From the NCBI GenBank assembly GCA_030671745.1, contig DAOVHT010000011.1, forward strand, positions 1 through 17,541: DNA of 17,541 nucleotides, written 5' to 3'. The position numbers were made by a program, and so were the translations under genes. Shown here one piece after another: positions 1-6,267 of this stretch (positions within the stretch are counted from its first letter, which is position 1; every line of letters starts with the position of its first letter). The stretch comes from Candidatus Nanohaloarchaea archaeon (GTDB taxonomy: Archaea; EX4484-52; GLR71). The notes beneath the pieces were generated by a model. That model was not told the DNA's origin, searched no databases, and saw only the letters and a program-made list of their open reading frames with translations.

Positions 1-63
1 CATAAGTTTGATCAATGTTGCCACCGTTCGCTTCGCGCAGGTGACATGTCAATCGAACTTATT
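1..63. repeat. long imperfect inverted repeat at window edge
   Basis: Bases 2-25 pair with 40-62 through about 18-20 base pairs, with a GC-rich loop between them. Several differences between the arms are transitions, so they become G-U pairs on one strand or the other. A TATA-like element on the minus strand (about 95-104) would start a leftward transcript near 73, just before the hairpin. It may therefore be the start of a structured RNA or a leader for a gene beyond the window, or only a terminator after the TraB gene. No family was recognised. Confidence 0.4.
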
Positions 64-108
64 AGAAACCCTTGATATAATCTTCAGAAGCAAACTTTAT
101 AACTTTTT

Positions 109-783
109 TTAGAGAACCTGCACAGAAATGCCATCATTCTCAAGAAGTTTACGCATCCCCTTGACATGCCCCGCGCCAACAACCGCAACAATATTCTCAA
201 AATCAGCCGACAATTTCATCAGATTGTGCGCCATGAACCAGTTCCTGTCCGCAACTAAAACCTTATAGATAGAAGGAAATGACGCTTCCATATATCCCAT
301 AGCCATATCAATGAATTCATCTTCAGGAATCTTGTTGAGATCAACACTCTTGCCAGCCTTAACAGGAACAACCTTAGACGCGCCGATACCAAGTAACCCA
401 AAAATCATATAACTGATCAGTTTAAATTTCTCTTTAAGCCCCATAGCGCGCATAAGTTTATTGATAGTGATATCAATCCTCTGATCGATCAATGCAACCC
501 TAGAATCAGCGTTCTTAGCATGACGCACAGCATCAAGCATCTCCTGTCCCGGCAATATCCCAGTCTCTTTAGAGAGTGTCTCCTGCATCTTCTGCAACAA
601 TAGCATAATGATCTTCTGGATGATAGGCAGTTTCATCTTACCTTTCTTATTCTGCTGAAGCCCTTTAAGTCTTGCAAGGTCAAGCTCGACAGCGACAAGA
701 TCAGGTTTGATTCCAGAAATACTATGGTCTACCTTATCAAGACTTTCCTTAGCGATATGTGATGTCCCGATAAGATATATCAT
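109..783 (-). CDS. TraB/PrgY family protein
   Basis: 224 residues of the TraB/PrgY (TIKI-like) family, proteins proposed to act as metal-dependent peptidases or pheromone-shutdown factors; the archaeal role is unknown. Visible family marks are the N-terminal GTSH motif (residues 6-9), the VELD strand near residue 32 and GAGH near residue 202. Many archaeal members are near 400 residues with a C-terminal membrane part. This one ends after the GAGH region, so it is a short, probably soluble form. The start is the ATG at 783. It lies 22 bases past the Nudix stop and has no Shine-Dalgarno sequence, but a TATA-like element sits about 26 bases upstream, so it is probably transcribed separately as a leaderless mRNA. 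Membership of the NAD operon is therefore doubtful. The stop is TAA. Confidence 0.85.
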   Translation of the reverse strand: MIYLIGTSHIAKESLDKVDHSISGIKPDLVAVELDLARLKGLQQNKKGKMKLPIIQKIIMLLLQKMQETLSKETGILPGQEMLDAVRHAKNADSRVALIDQRIDITINKLMRAMGLKEKFKLISYMIFGLLGIGASKVVPVKAGKSVDLNKIPEDEFIDMAMGYMEASFPSIYKVLVADRNWFMAHNLMKLSADFENIVAVVGAGHVKGMRKLLENDGISVQVL

Positions 784-803
784 AGGATAAATACTTCAAG
801 AAT

Positions 804-812
804 CTTTATATA
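804..812 (-). promoter_or_regulatory. TATA box for the TraB-family gene
   Basis: The minus strand reads TATATAAAG here, centred about 26 bases upstream of the ATG at 783. That is the spacing expected for archaeal transcription starting at the start codon. It overlaps the stop of the upstream Nudix gene. Inference from spacing only. Confidence 0.45.
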
Positions 813-1375
813 ACCCTAAAGTTAGCATTGCAACTGATTCTTTCTGCATGATCAATGATCCGATTATGGTCAAAAGCAAGGTCTGATGGTACCTCATCAT
901 ATCCGACAATCATGACCTCAACAGCATCATCTCCTGCAACGACATCCGAAACAGAATCCACATAAGACTGTCCGACAAATGCAGTATTGACCCTCTGAAA
1001 GCTGGTATCCCGTCCCCAATTATTGTATCGGTTAAGATAAGCGAGACCCGAAACATCAAGCCCGGTCTCTTCCTTTATCTCCCTGATTGCGGCATATGGT
1101 GTGGGAAGATACTTCCCGGAAGGGTCAACCTCATCAAAATTGATATGCCCTCCAGGAAGTGCCCAGGACCCACGATACGGTTCGCGACCCCTCTTGACAA
1201 GCACAATGCCCTCAAAAGTGCCTTTCACATAAAGTTCAACAGCAACGTCAACCGTATGCTCCTTGCACTTATAGTCTGACATGGAAAGCAGATCATCAAA
1301 AGACAGACCCGAATCCTTAACCAGTTCCCAGACTAAAGACATGTCGACTGTACGATTCTCAAATTTTCCATCCAT
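806..1375 (-). CDS. Nudix hydrolase with enlarged Nudix box
   Basis: 189 residues. Nudix enzymes cleave nucleoside diphosphates linked to another moiety. The Nudix box begins GGHINFDE (residues 75-82) and ends with REIKEETGL (98-106), but 15 residues instead of 7 separate the first Glu from the Arg-Glu, so the helix carries an 8-residue insertion. A later AFDHNRII segment matches AFDHKRII in the NrtR-like protein at 7318-7998 and is typical of ADP-ribose-type Nudix proteins. It follows nadE by 6 bases. A clear GAGGTGA Shine-Dalgarno overlaps the nadE stop and sits 6 bases before the ATG, so the two are co-transcribed. ADP-ribose, NADH or NaAD cleavage is plausible from context; the substrate is not shown by sequence. 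The first ~40 residues are an extra N-terminal segment. Confidence 0.85.
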   Translation of the reverse strand: MDGKFENRTVDMSLVWELVKDSGLSFDDLLSMSDYKCKEHTVDVAVELYVKGTFEGIVLVKRGREPYRGSWALPGGHINFDEVDPSGKYLPTPYAAIREIKEETGLDVSGLAYLNRYNNWGRDTSFQRVNTAFVGQSYVDSVSDVVAGDDAVEVMIVGYDEVPSDLAFDHNRIIDHAERISCNANFRVI

Positions 1376-1381
1376 TTTAAT

Positions 1382-2296
1382 TCACCTCAGATCCGGTGTA
1401 GGTATACTCATCCTTTTGTACCTGTTCGTCTCGACATGGCTGATTACCTTCTGCACCTCTGAAATACCAATTTCTTCCCTATCAATCGCACCGACAATCT
1501 GGTCTGGTGTGAGCCATAACTGATGTCCTACAAGTATCTGGTCCAGATTCTCATAGGTCATACCAAGTTCATCCTCATCAGTCTGACCCGGCCACAGCCC
1601 TGCAGTGGGAGTCCTGTTAATTATATCTGAATCAACTCCAAGATATTGCGCAAATATCTTTTCCGTAGTCTTGTGCATCCCGCTTATGCCTTCATTGTCT
1701 ATACCGCCGACACCGTCACCACCGATGGTGAAATATCCCATAATGTCCTCTGACATGTTAGTGGTCCCGAGTACAAGACTGTTCCTGTTCTTTGCAATGT
1801 CCCGCAACAGTACCATCCTCATCCTTGCCTGGATATTACCTTCCTTTATCTTCTGTGTATATGGGTCAGAATTGACTTCGCCTGCCGAGGATAGCATATC
1901 CAAGATTGGATTAAACAATTCTTGGACTTTACCGTAGTCATTCAATCCGATACCTAACTTATCAGCAAGTTCCACCGCAACATCTATGTCATCTTCAGTA
2001 GAATATTTAGATGGCAATATGACTCCATATACATTGTCAGCGCCACAGGCAGAAACAGCAAGGGTGGCAACAAGAGCCGAATCGATACCGCCGCTCAAAC
2101 CGATGACATACCCGTCCATAGATGATGTCTTGAGCTGTTCCTGATAGAACTCCTGTATCTGCGAATTGATCTTTTCAAACTCGGAGACATCCATCCCAAG
2201 GAGTGACAAGGGATCATTGAGATATTGTTCCTGGACCATCTTGAATCTGTTTCCACCGCTGTAACTTCTCTTATATATTCGCTTCACCCGTATCAC
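1382..2296 (-). CDS. nadE: NAD synthetase, ammonia-dependent type
   Basis: About 304 residues. It adenylates nicotinate adenine dinucleotide and amidates it to NAD. The PP-loop ATP-binding motif SGGIDS is at residues 68-73, and the NaAD/ATP-binding segment PTAGLWPGQTDEDELG is near residues 231-246. There is no glutaminase (nitrilase) domain, so ammonia is the expected nitrogen donor unless a partner supplies it. The first codon GTG at 2296 overlaps the pncA stop (GTGA), indicating translational coupling. A second GTG three codons later follows an AGGGTGAT Shine-Dalgarno-like run, and an ATG lies at 2239; the true start is one of these. The gene is downstream of pncA and so under the same palindromic operator at 2899-2915. 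Confidence 0.93.
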   Translation of the reverse strand: MIRVKRIYKRSYSGGNRFKMVQEQYLNDPLSLLGMDVSEFEKINSQIQEFYQEQLKTSSMDGYVIGLSGGIDSALVATLAVSACGADNVYGVILPSKYSTEDDIDVAVELADKLGIGLNDYGKVQELFNPILDMLSSAGEVNSDPYTQKIKEGNIQARMRMVLLRDIAKNRNSLVLGTTNMSEDIMGYFTIGGDGVGGIDNEGISGMHKTTEKIFAQYLGVDSDIINRTPTAGLWPGQTDEDELGMTYENLDQILVGHQLWLTPDQIVGAIDREEIGISEVQKVISHVETNRYKRMSIPTPDLR

Positions 2297-2880
2297 CCTT
2301 TTTTCATCGCATCCAATGCCTCTGCAAGTTCAACCGCGCCGATGCCTAAAAGCGGTGCCTGCCTGTTGAAAAAGTAGTCATTGTCGTCATATTGACCTGT
2401 CTCGTCAGGTAGTGCTGCAACACAATCTTTAACGACTGACACCTTGTAATCTCTCTGCGCAGCATCGGCCGCAGTCATAAGGTCGCAGATGTTTGTGACC
2501 ACACCGACCTCATATATCTTGGAAATACCATATTCCTCAAGCTTCTCTTCAAGGTCAGTCCTGAAGAACCCGGAATATCTGGTCTTTTCAACAACCACTG
2601 CCTTTTCAGCATCGTATAGCAGACCATCTGCAAGCTCAGCACCTCTGGTTCCTTTGACAGCGTGCGCCGGCCAATTCTCAAACTCCTTGTCATCCGGCTC
2701 ATGGCTGTCGCATATGTAGAACACTGTTACATCATTCTCATATGCAGTCTCAATCAACTGATTCACAGGCTCGACAAGTGCATCAGCACCCGGAACCGCA
2801 AGTGTCCCATTCACAGGGTCAACAAAGTCCTTGACCATGTCAACGACAAACAATGCTTTATTTCCATAGTCTTCATTCAT
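2293..2880 (-). CDS. pncA: nicotinamidase
   Basis: 195 residues of the isochorismatase-like cysteine hydrolase family. It deamidates nicotinamide to nicotinate, the first salvage step. The catalytic triad is visible as Asp14, Lys99 and Cys132, and metal ligands as Asp58, His60 and His73. An in-frame GTG at 2889 is possible, but a GAGGTG Shine-Dalgarno runs across it and lies exactly 6 bases before the ATG at 2880. The same GAGGTG-6-ATG arrangement occurs at pncB, so 2880 is chosen. The first gene of the pncA-nadE-Nudix operon. A 17-bp palindrome lies 19 bases upstream of the ATG, so repression by the NrtR-like protein is expected. The last four bases overlap nadE. Confidence 0.93.
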   Translation of the reverse strand: MNEDYGNKALFVVDMVKDFVDPVNGTLAVPGADALVEPVNQLIETAYENDVTVFYICDSHEPDDKEFENWPAHAVKGTRGAELADGLLYDAEKAVVVEKTRYSGFFRTDLEEKLEEYGISKIYEVGVVTNICDLMTAADAAQRDYKVSVVKDCVAALPDETGQYDDNDYFFNRQAPLLGIGAVELAEALDAMKKG

Positions 2881-2898
2881 TTCATCCACCTCATTTTT

Positions 2899-2915
2899 AG
2901 TGTATTAACCACACT
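2899..2915 (-). promoter_or_regulatory. palindromic operator O1 (pncA promoter)
   Basis: AGTGT-N7-ACACT, one of five such sites in the NAD region. On the minus strand a shared block reading TTTTAGAATAGTAAGTGT precedes and enters the site; it also occurs at pncB. The AT-rich part (2917-2940) is the likely TATA region, so the palindrome would cover the transcription start. It is likely bound by the NrtR-like protein encoded at 7318-7998; this is inference from position and repetition. Confidence 0.8.
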
Positions 2916-2941
2916 TACTATTCTAAAAAAAATAAAAAAAT

Positions 2942-4069
2942 CTATGCGACCCTCCGCACATACGGATTAGGTCTTGCCGGTCTTCCGACCTTGTGCACCT
3001 CGCGCATATTTGACGGATCATCACCTACAGCCACAATGTCAGCTGTTGCCATCCACGCATCAAATATGCCTCCGACACCAAGGCTGTCATACAGTTTGAC
3101 TCCAAGTTCTTCCTCAGCCCGGTTGAATGCATGGACCTTTTCGACATCACCGAAACCTGATGTAAGCACACAGTCGACATCATCAAATCCACTATTGTCA
3201 AGTGCATTCCGCAATGAATGGACACCCGCGATACTGACACCATTTCCGCCCCAGTATTCTCTTCCGTCAAAAGGAATTCCGCCTTCCATCATATTCTCTC
3301 CAGGTGTATCCACCCGCACAGCGCTAAGATTGCCGTCAAGATATCTTGCAGTATCGATGCTGTCTGTTATCTCGCGATTGGCATAGTCAACAAGAGCAAT
3401 CCTTGGAATCTTTGGGTCAATCACCCTGTCAAAAGCATCAGTTGCTTTGACCACTGCATTCTCCATCCCGAAATAGTACGCATATATGTTCTCAAGCGCA
3501 TGCGGTATGGTACCGAGCCCCATCTTACCTGCTTTCTTGGCACCTACATCTGTCGAGCAGTCGGAAGCACCACCACGGAAAGCCGCCTCAGATACCTCAG
3601 CATCACGGTCATATCTCCAGTGCCTTGCACCGAAATACATCACAGGCCTGTCTCCTGCCGCAACAGCCACAGCCCTCATATTATTTTCGATCTGTCCAAG
3701 ATCGATGTCACAACCGCAATTATGTTTTGTAGTCTCAGCAGATATGACACCAAGATACATGGTCTCAAGCTCGATTATCTCCTGTATCGGCGCGATTATG
3801 TTCATCAGAGTATCTTTAGGATTGTACTGCATCCCGTCTGTTAGCGCATATATCTTTCCGCCGACATCCTCAATGTTTGAGTATTTCTTGACAATCTCAA
3901 CCGCCTCGTCAACACCATGGACAGTACCTGGTCCCTGCCTGACAAAGACCTGCATATTGACCCAAGGGTTGAGTCCCTCTGCCTCAAGAATCTCTCGTGA
4001 CCTAAGGAAATACTTGTCGGCAAAAGGCCGATAGTCGTCCGGCAGATTGTATTCTTTTTCATTTTCCAT
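2942..4069 (-). CDS. pncB: nicotinate phosphoribosyltransferase (archaeal type)
   Basis: 375 residues. It joins nicotinate to PRPP to give NaMN. The segment near DRDAEVSEAAFRGGASDCST, followed by GLGTIPHAL, matches the archaeal NAPRTase group related to the Thermoplasma enzyme. The frame stays open to 4102, but that region is the palindromic operator. The ATG at 4069 has a GAGGTG Shine-Dalgarno 6 bases upstream and is chosen. Two palindromes lie upstream (4087-4103 and 4156-4172). The stop is TAG, one of only two TAG stops among the main genes of the window. The C-terminus ends PYVRRVA, close to the PYVRRV end of the NAD kinase encoded next. The gene is 26 bases before the pncA operator. Confidence 0.92.
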   Translation of the reverse strand: MENEKEYNLPDDYRPFADKYFLRSREILEAEGLNPWVNMQVFVRQGPGTVHGVDEAVEIVKKYSNIEDVGGKIYALTDGMQYNPKDTLMNIIAPIQEIIELETMYLGVISAETTKHNCGCDIDLGQIENNMRAVAVAAGDRPVMYFGARHWRYDRDAEVSEAAFRGGASDCSTDVGAKKAGKMGLGTIPHALENIYAYYFGMENAVVKATDAFDRVIDPKIPRIALVDYANREITDSIDTARYLDGNLSAVRVDTPGENMMEGGIPFDGREYWGGNGVSIAGVHSLRNALDNSGFDDVDCVLTSGFGDVEKVHAFNRAEEELGVKLYDSLGVGGIFDAWMATADIVAVGDDPSNMREVHKVGRPARPNPYVRRVA

Positions 4070-4086
4070 ATCTCGCACCTCAAAAC

Positions 4087-4103
4087 AGTGTATATCATAC
4101 ACT
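4087..4103 (-). promoter_or_regulatory. palindromic operator O2 (pncB proximal)
   Basis: AGTGT-N7-ACACT, with a longer inner match GTGTA-N5-TACAC. On the minus strand an AT-rich TATA-like block AAAATTTTAGAATAG lies directly upstream of it. The palindrome ends 18 bases before the pncB ATG and leaves just enough room for the Shine-Dalgarno. The layout matches the sites in front of pncA and the radical SAM gene. Confidence 0.8.
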
Positions 4104-4119
4104 TACTATTCTAAAATTT

Positions 4120-4149
4120 TTTGGACCGCGCAACAAAAGCAGATCCAAA
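4120..4149. repeat. hairpin between the two pncB operators
   Basis: TTTGGA (4120-4125) pairs with TCCAAA (4144-4149), with further weaker pairing inside. On the minus strand it is followed by an A/T tract that leads into the proximal promoter. A similar hairpin sits at the same place between the two operators of the radical SAM gene (7222-7252). It could be a terminator or attenuator for transcripts from the distal promoter, or a DNA-level structure. Confidence 0.4.
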
Positions 4150-4155
4150 CAAAAC

Positions 4156-4172
4156 AGTGTATATCTTACACT
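4156..4172 (-). promoter_or_regulatory. palindromic operator O3 (pncB distal)
   Basis: AGTGT-N7-ACACT. A canonical TATA box (minus strand ATTTATAAAG, about 4184-4193) begins 15 bases upstream of the palindrome. The distal site of the radical SAM gene has exactly the same spacing. The operator would overlap the start of a second, upstream pncB transcript. It is 69 bases from O2 centre to centre. Confidence 0.8.
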
Positions 4173-4225
4173 TACTCCTTGAACTTTATAAATATGTTGG
4201 TAAAAATAAAAAAACAAGAGAGCTT

Positions 4226-5098
4226 TCAAACTCTCCGCACATAAGGTTTCCCAGTCAATCTCTCCATCTGTGCAGGATCCCTGAACTCAGCATCAAACGA
4301 CACAAGTTGGACATCATCTTCTGCAACCTTAACAGTGAGCACAGAGTTATATGGGAACGGCTGTATTGCATTATCATATGCATCCGGGACTACATAATTA
4401 TGGTTCCCGAGTGATGTTATTTTAACAGCTTCACCTTCCTCTATCATACCGCAAGTCATATTGTTCCGCATATCCTCACGTACCACAAACTGCACCTGCT
4501 TCTTATCAAGGTCAAGTATGTCTCCGCCTAGGTCATAGTTCCACGCAGTTGATCCTATAGGTGTAGACAATACCACACCACTTGAACTCTGCCTCTCTTT
4601 TTCGCCACGGTATTCTAATGTATATTTTGCAGGATGATGCTGTGCACTGTTTGCGACAAGAAGTTCATTCAATGCAAGGTTGACAGGTATGACATTTCCG
4701 CTTGTAGTCTCAATATAAGATTCAACCCGTGAATAGTCACCGATAAAATAATCTTTACCTTGAACACCGCAAAGGAGCGCAATCATATGTTCGGAAAACC
4801 TATCTGGGTCAGATTTCAAAAGAAATCCCGTACTTCCTGACATATCCGAATTGACACCTAAAAGCGGAACATCAGCCATCTGACTGATTGATGCAAGTGT
4901 GTTATCTCCTGCAAGGACAAGGATAAGATCCTTATCTTCAGAGAATCCGGAAGTCATCTCATCACGGATTATCTTATCATACACAAATCCATAGTCCGCA
5001 CTAAGCACCCTAAGCGCATCATCAACTTTCCGAAATGACACATCGTGCGCCAACTCTCCATTCTTCTTATACACAAGCCCTACATTGTCCAATTTCAT
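4226..5098 (-). CDS. nadK: NAD kinase family protein
   Basis: 290 residues, cytoplasmic. NAD kinases phosphorylate NAD to NADP. Family landmarks are VLAGDNT (residues 61-67, where most members have GGDGT), GVNSDMSGSTGFL (81-93), the NE pair at 144-145 and STPIGSTAW (178-186), the usual TPTGSTAY substrate strand. The catalytic Asp65 is kept, but two glycines of GGDGT are changed to Ala and Asn, so activity or phosphoryl-donor choice may differ. The start ATG at 5098 has a GGAG-type Shine-Dalgarno in front. The C-terminus PYVRRV resembles the end of PncB. No AGTGT palindrome precedes it. Instead, two related hairpins lie between it and the upstream aminotransferase gene, so it may be co-transcribed with that operon. 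Confidence 0.85.
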   Translation of the reverse strand: MKLDNVGLVYKKNGELAHDVSFRKVDDALRVLSADYGFVYDKIIRDEMTSGFSEDKDLILVLAGDNTLASISQMADVPLLGVNSDMSGSTGFLLKSDPDRFSEHMIALLCGVQGKDYFIGDYSRVESYIETTSGNVIPVNLALNELLVANSAQHHPAKYTLEYRGEKERQSSSGVVLSTPIGSTAWNYDLGGDILDLDKKQVQFVVREDMRNNMTCGMIEEGEAVKITSLGNHNYVVPDAYDNAIQPFPYNSVLTVKVAEDDVQLVSFDAEFRDPAQMERLTGKPYVRRV

Positions 5099-5117
5099 CT
5101 ATATCATCTCCTTATTT

Positions 5118-5238
5118 CTCGATGGGTTTAATACCCCGATGCTCTGCATCGGTTAATTACCATCGGGAAAGGTAGGAATTGCCGTCTTGAAAATCCACAT
5201 AATACCCCGGAGATCTGCTCCGTGGGCTAGTGGATTTT
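5118..5238 (-). promoter_or_regulatory. tandem related hairpins upstream of NAD kinase
   Basis: Two structured units spaced 71 bases apart. Unit 2 (5118-5167): outer stem 5120-5125/5160-5165, middle stem 5129-5132/5156-5159 and a perfect 7-bp inner stem 5136-5142/5146-5152. Unit 1 (5190-5238): perfect 9-bp outer stem 5190-5198/5230-5238 and inner stem 5208-5212/5218-5222. Both share TAATACCCCG-N4-TCTGC on the plus strand, which on the minus-strand RNA is an inner loop followed by CGGGGTATTA. Unit 1 overlaps the end of the aminotransferase gene; unit 2 ends about 20 bases before the NAD kinase start. It may be a cis-acting RNA element, a processing signal or a dispersed repeat; no known riboswitch was recognised. 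Confidence 0.55.
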
Positions 5239-6171
5239 AGCAATTCTTTTATTTTCAAGTTCTATGAAGTACGGTGTCAGGCAGAACCTGTAATTGTCCC
5301 CTCTTCTGAACTCCTTTATCCTCTCAAGCTGTTCTGCATCAAGCCTTCCGGTATCCTCCTCTTTGAGGTAGCCCAAAAGGAAAGCATCACTCGCGCGCAT
5401 CCCAAGGTCAAATTCATCATTTATCTCAGAGATTATCGCCTCCTGCACCGGTTTATATTTTTCCGCAAGCATATAAGGTCCGATATCCTCCGCAATCTTC
5501 AGCGCCTTTACAAGCCCGTCCACACCCTTGAACCACTTGTTCCCGTACAATGTTGGCATCTCATCCCTGCTGAATGTGAACCCTCCAATCCGTTTCCAGA
5601 ATGTACCGTACGGTTTGCTGAATGACATGAAGACAGTTTCAATATTCTCGTGGCTGACATCTGTTACATAAGGTTCTGTCGTGCCCACATAGGCAAGATC
5701 AAGGAAAACCTTATTGCCCAGATCACAGACTTCTCTTATGAAATCCTGCGGTATGACATTACCGTCGCGTGCAGATGGATTCGATATGAACCAGTAACCA
5801 GGCTCTAGCTCCGAAACATCAGTCTCGTCCAGGTCAACCTCATTGACTCTTATGTTAAGATTCTCGGCCTGTGCCTGATACCCCTCATACTCGCCTTTAA
5901 GCACGTTTATGCAGTCCACACCTGAAACCATCAGCTTTGTCAGCGCATTGAATATACCCTCGCTCGACCCTGAAGTTGGATAGCTGTATCCAAAGTCGCC
6001 AAGTGCAGGGACAAGACCCGAATAGACATCTACAATCCTATCTATTATGGGCACGTGTATCTCATCAAGGTCTACATACCCATGGTTGTTTGCAGGCACC
6101 TCAAGAGGTCTATCAAACAACGGTTCCAGATCCGCCCGTACCTTGGATGCAGGTGTAGTCACAAGATACAT
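5227..6171 (-). CDS. PLP-dependent aminotransferase-like protein (fold type I)
   Basis: 314 residues, shorter than the usual ~390 of class I/II aminotransferases. Landmarks: PTSGSSEG (65-72) for phosphate binding, SNP (130-132), Asp158 in VFLDLAY for the PLP ring nitrogen, and SFSK with Lys186 as the likely Schiff-base lysine, followed by KRIGG with Arg194. The C-terminal small domain appears abbreviated. Substrate unknown. The ATG at 6171 has only a weak AGGA upstream. The frame continues upstream through a single TAG at 6178-6180 into a 29-codon ORF that overlaps the radical SAM stop, so the true N-terminus is open to question. It lies in one operon with the radical SAM gene, under two NrtR-type palindromes. 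The stop is TAG and lies inside a hairpin. A role connected with pyridine nucleotides or their precursors is inferred from context only. Confidence 0.8.
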   Translation of the reverse strand: MYLVTTPASKVRADLEPLFDRPLEVPANNHGYVDLDEIHVPIIDRIVDVYSGLVPALGDFGYSYPTSGSSEGIFNALTKLMVSGVDCINVLKGEYEGYQAQAENLNIRVNEVDLDETDVSELEPGYWFISNPSARDGNVIPQDFIREVCDLGNKVFLDLAYVGTTEPYVTDVSHENIETVFMSFSKPYGTFWKRIGGFTFSRDEMPTLYGNKWFKGVDGLVKALKIAEDIGPYMLAEKYKPVQEAIISEINDEFDLGMRASDAFLLGYLKEEDTGRLDAEQLERIKEFRRGDNYRFCLTPYFIELENKRIAKIH

Positions 6172-6177
6172 GTCATC

Positions 6178-6267
6178 CTAGACTGTTGCATCAACCTCAT
6201 GTAGTATCGGTCTGACTTCCGGAAAAAAATAGCAGTACACAGTCTGCATCGCTTCCAATCTTTTCAT
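6178..6267 (-). CDS. 29-codon ORF coupled to the radical SAM gene, ending at in-frame amber
   Basis: ATG at 6267 overlaps the TGA of the radical SAM gene (ATGA), the classic arrangement for translational coupling. The reading runs 29 codons (begins MKRLEAMQTVYCYFF) to a TAG at 6178-6180. Only two codons separate that TAG from the aminotransferase ATG at 6171, in the same frame. It may be a separate small peptide (even a substrate of the radical SAM enzyme), the N-terminus of the aminotransferase interrupted by a mutation or error, or a readthrough leader. No homolog recognised; the choice cannot be made from this sequence alone. Confidence 0.4.
   Translation of the reverse strand: MKRLEAMQTVYCYFFPEVRPILHEVDATV

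Noticed and set aside
1605..1937. Plus-strand frames opposite the NAD genes (also 1281-1523, 2489-2719, 3218-3844, 3486-4034)
   Set aside because: They are shadows of well-supported minus-strand enzymes with full motif sets.
4070..4102. Longer pncB start at 4102
   Set aside because: It would place the start inside operator O2; the ATG at 4069 has a Shine-Dalgarno at ideal spacing.
6178..6180. Pyrrolysine at the in-frame TAG
   Set aside because: TAG ends pncB and the aminotransferase gene as a plain stop here, and no pyl genes are visible; kept only as one option within a finding.
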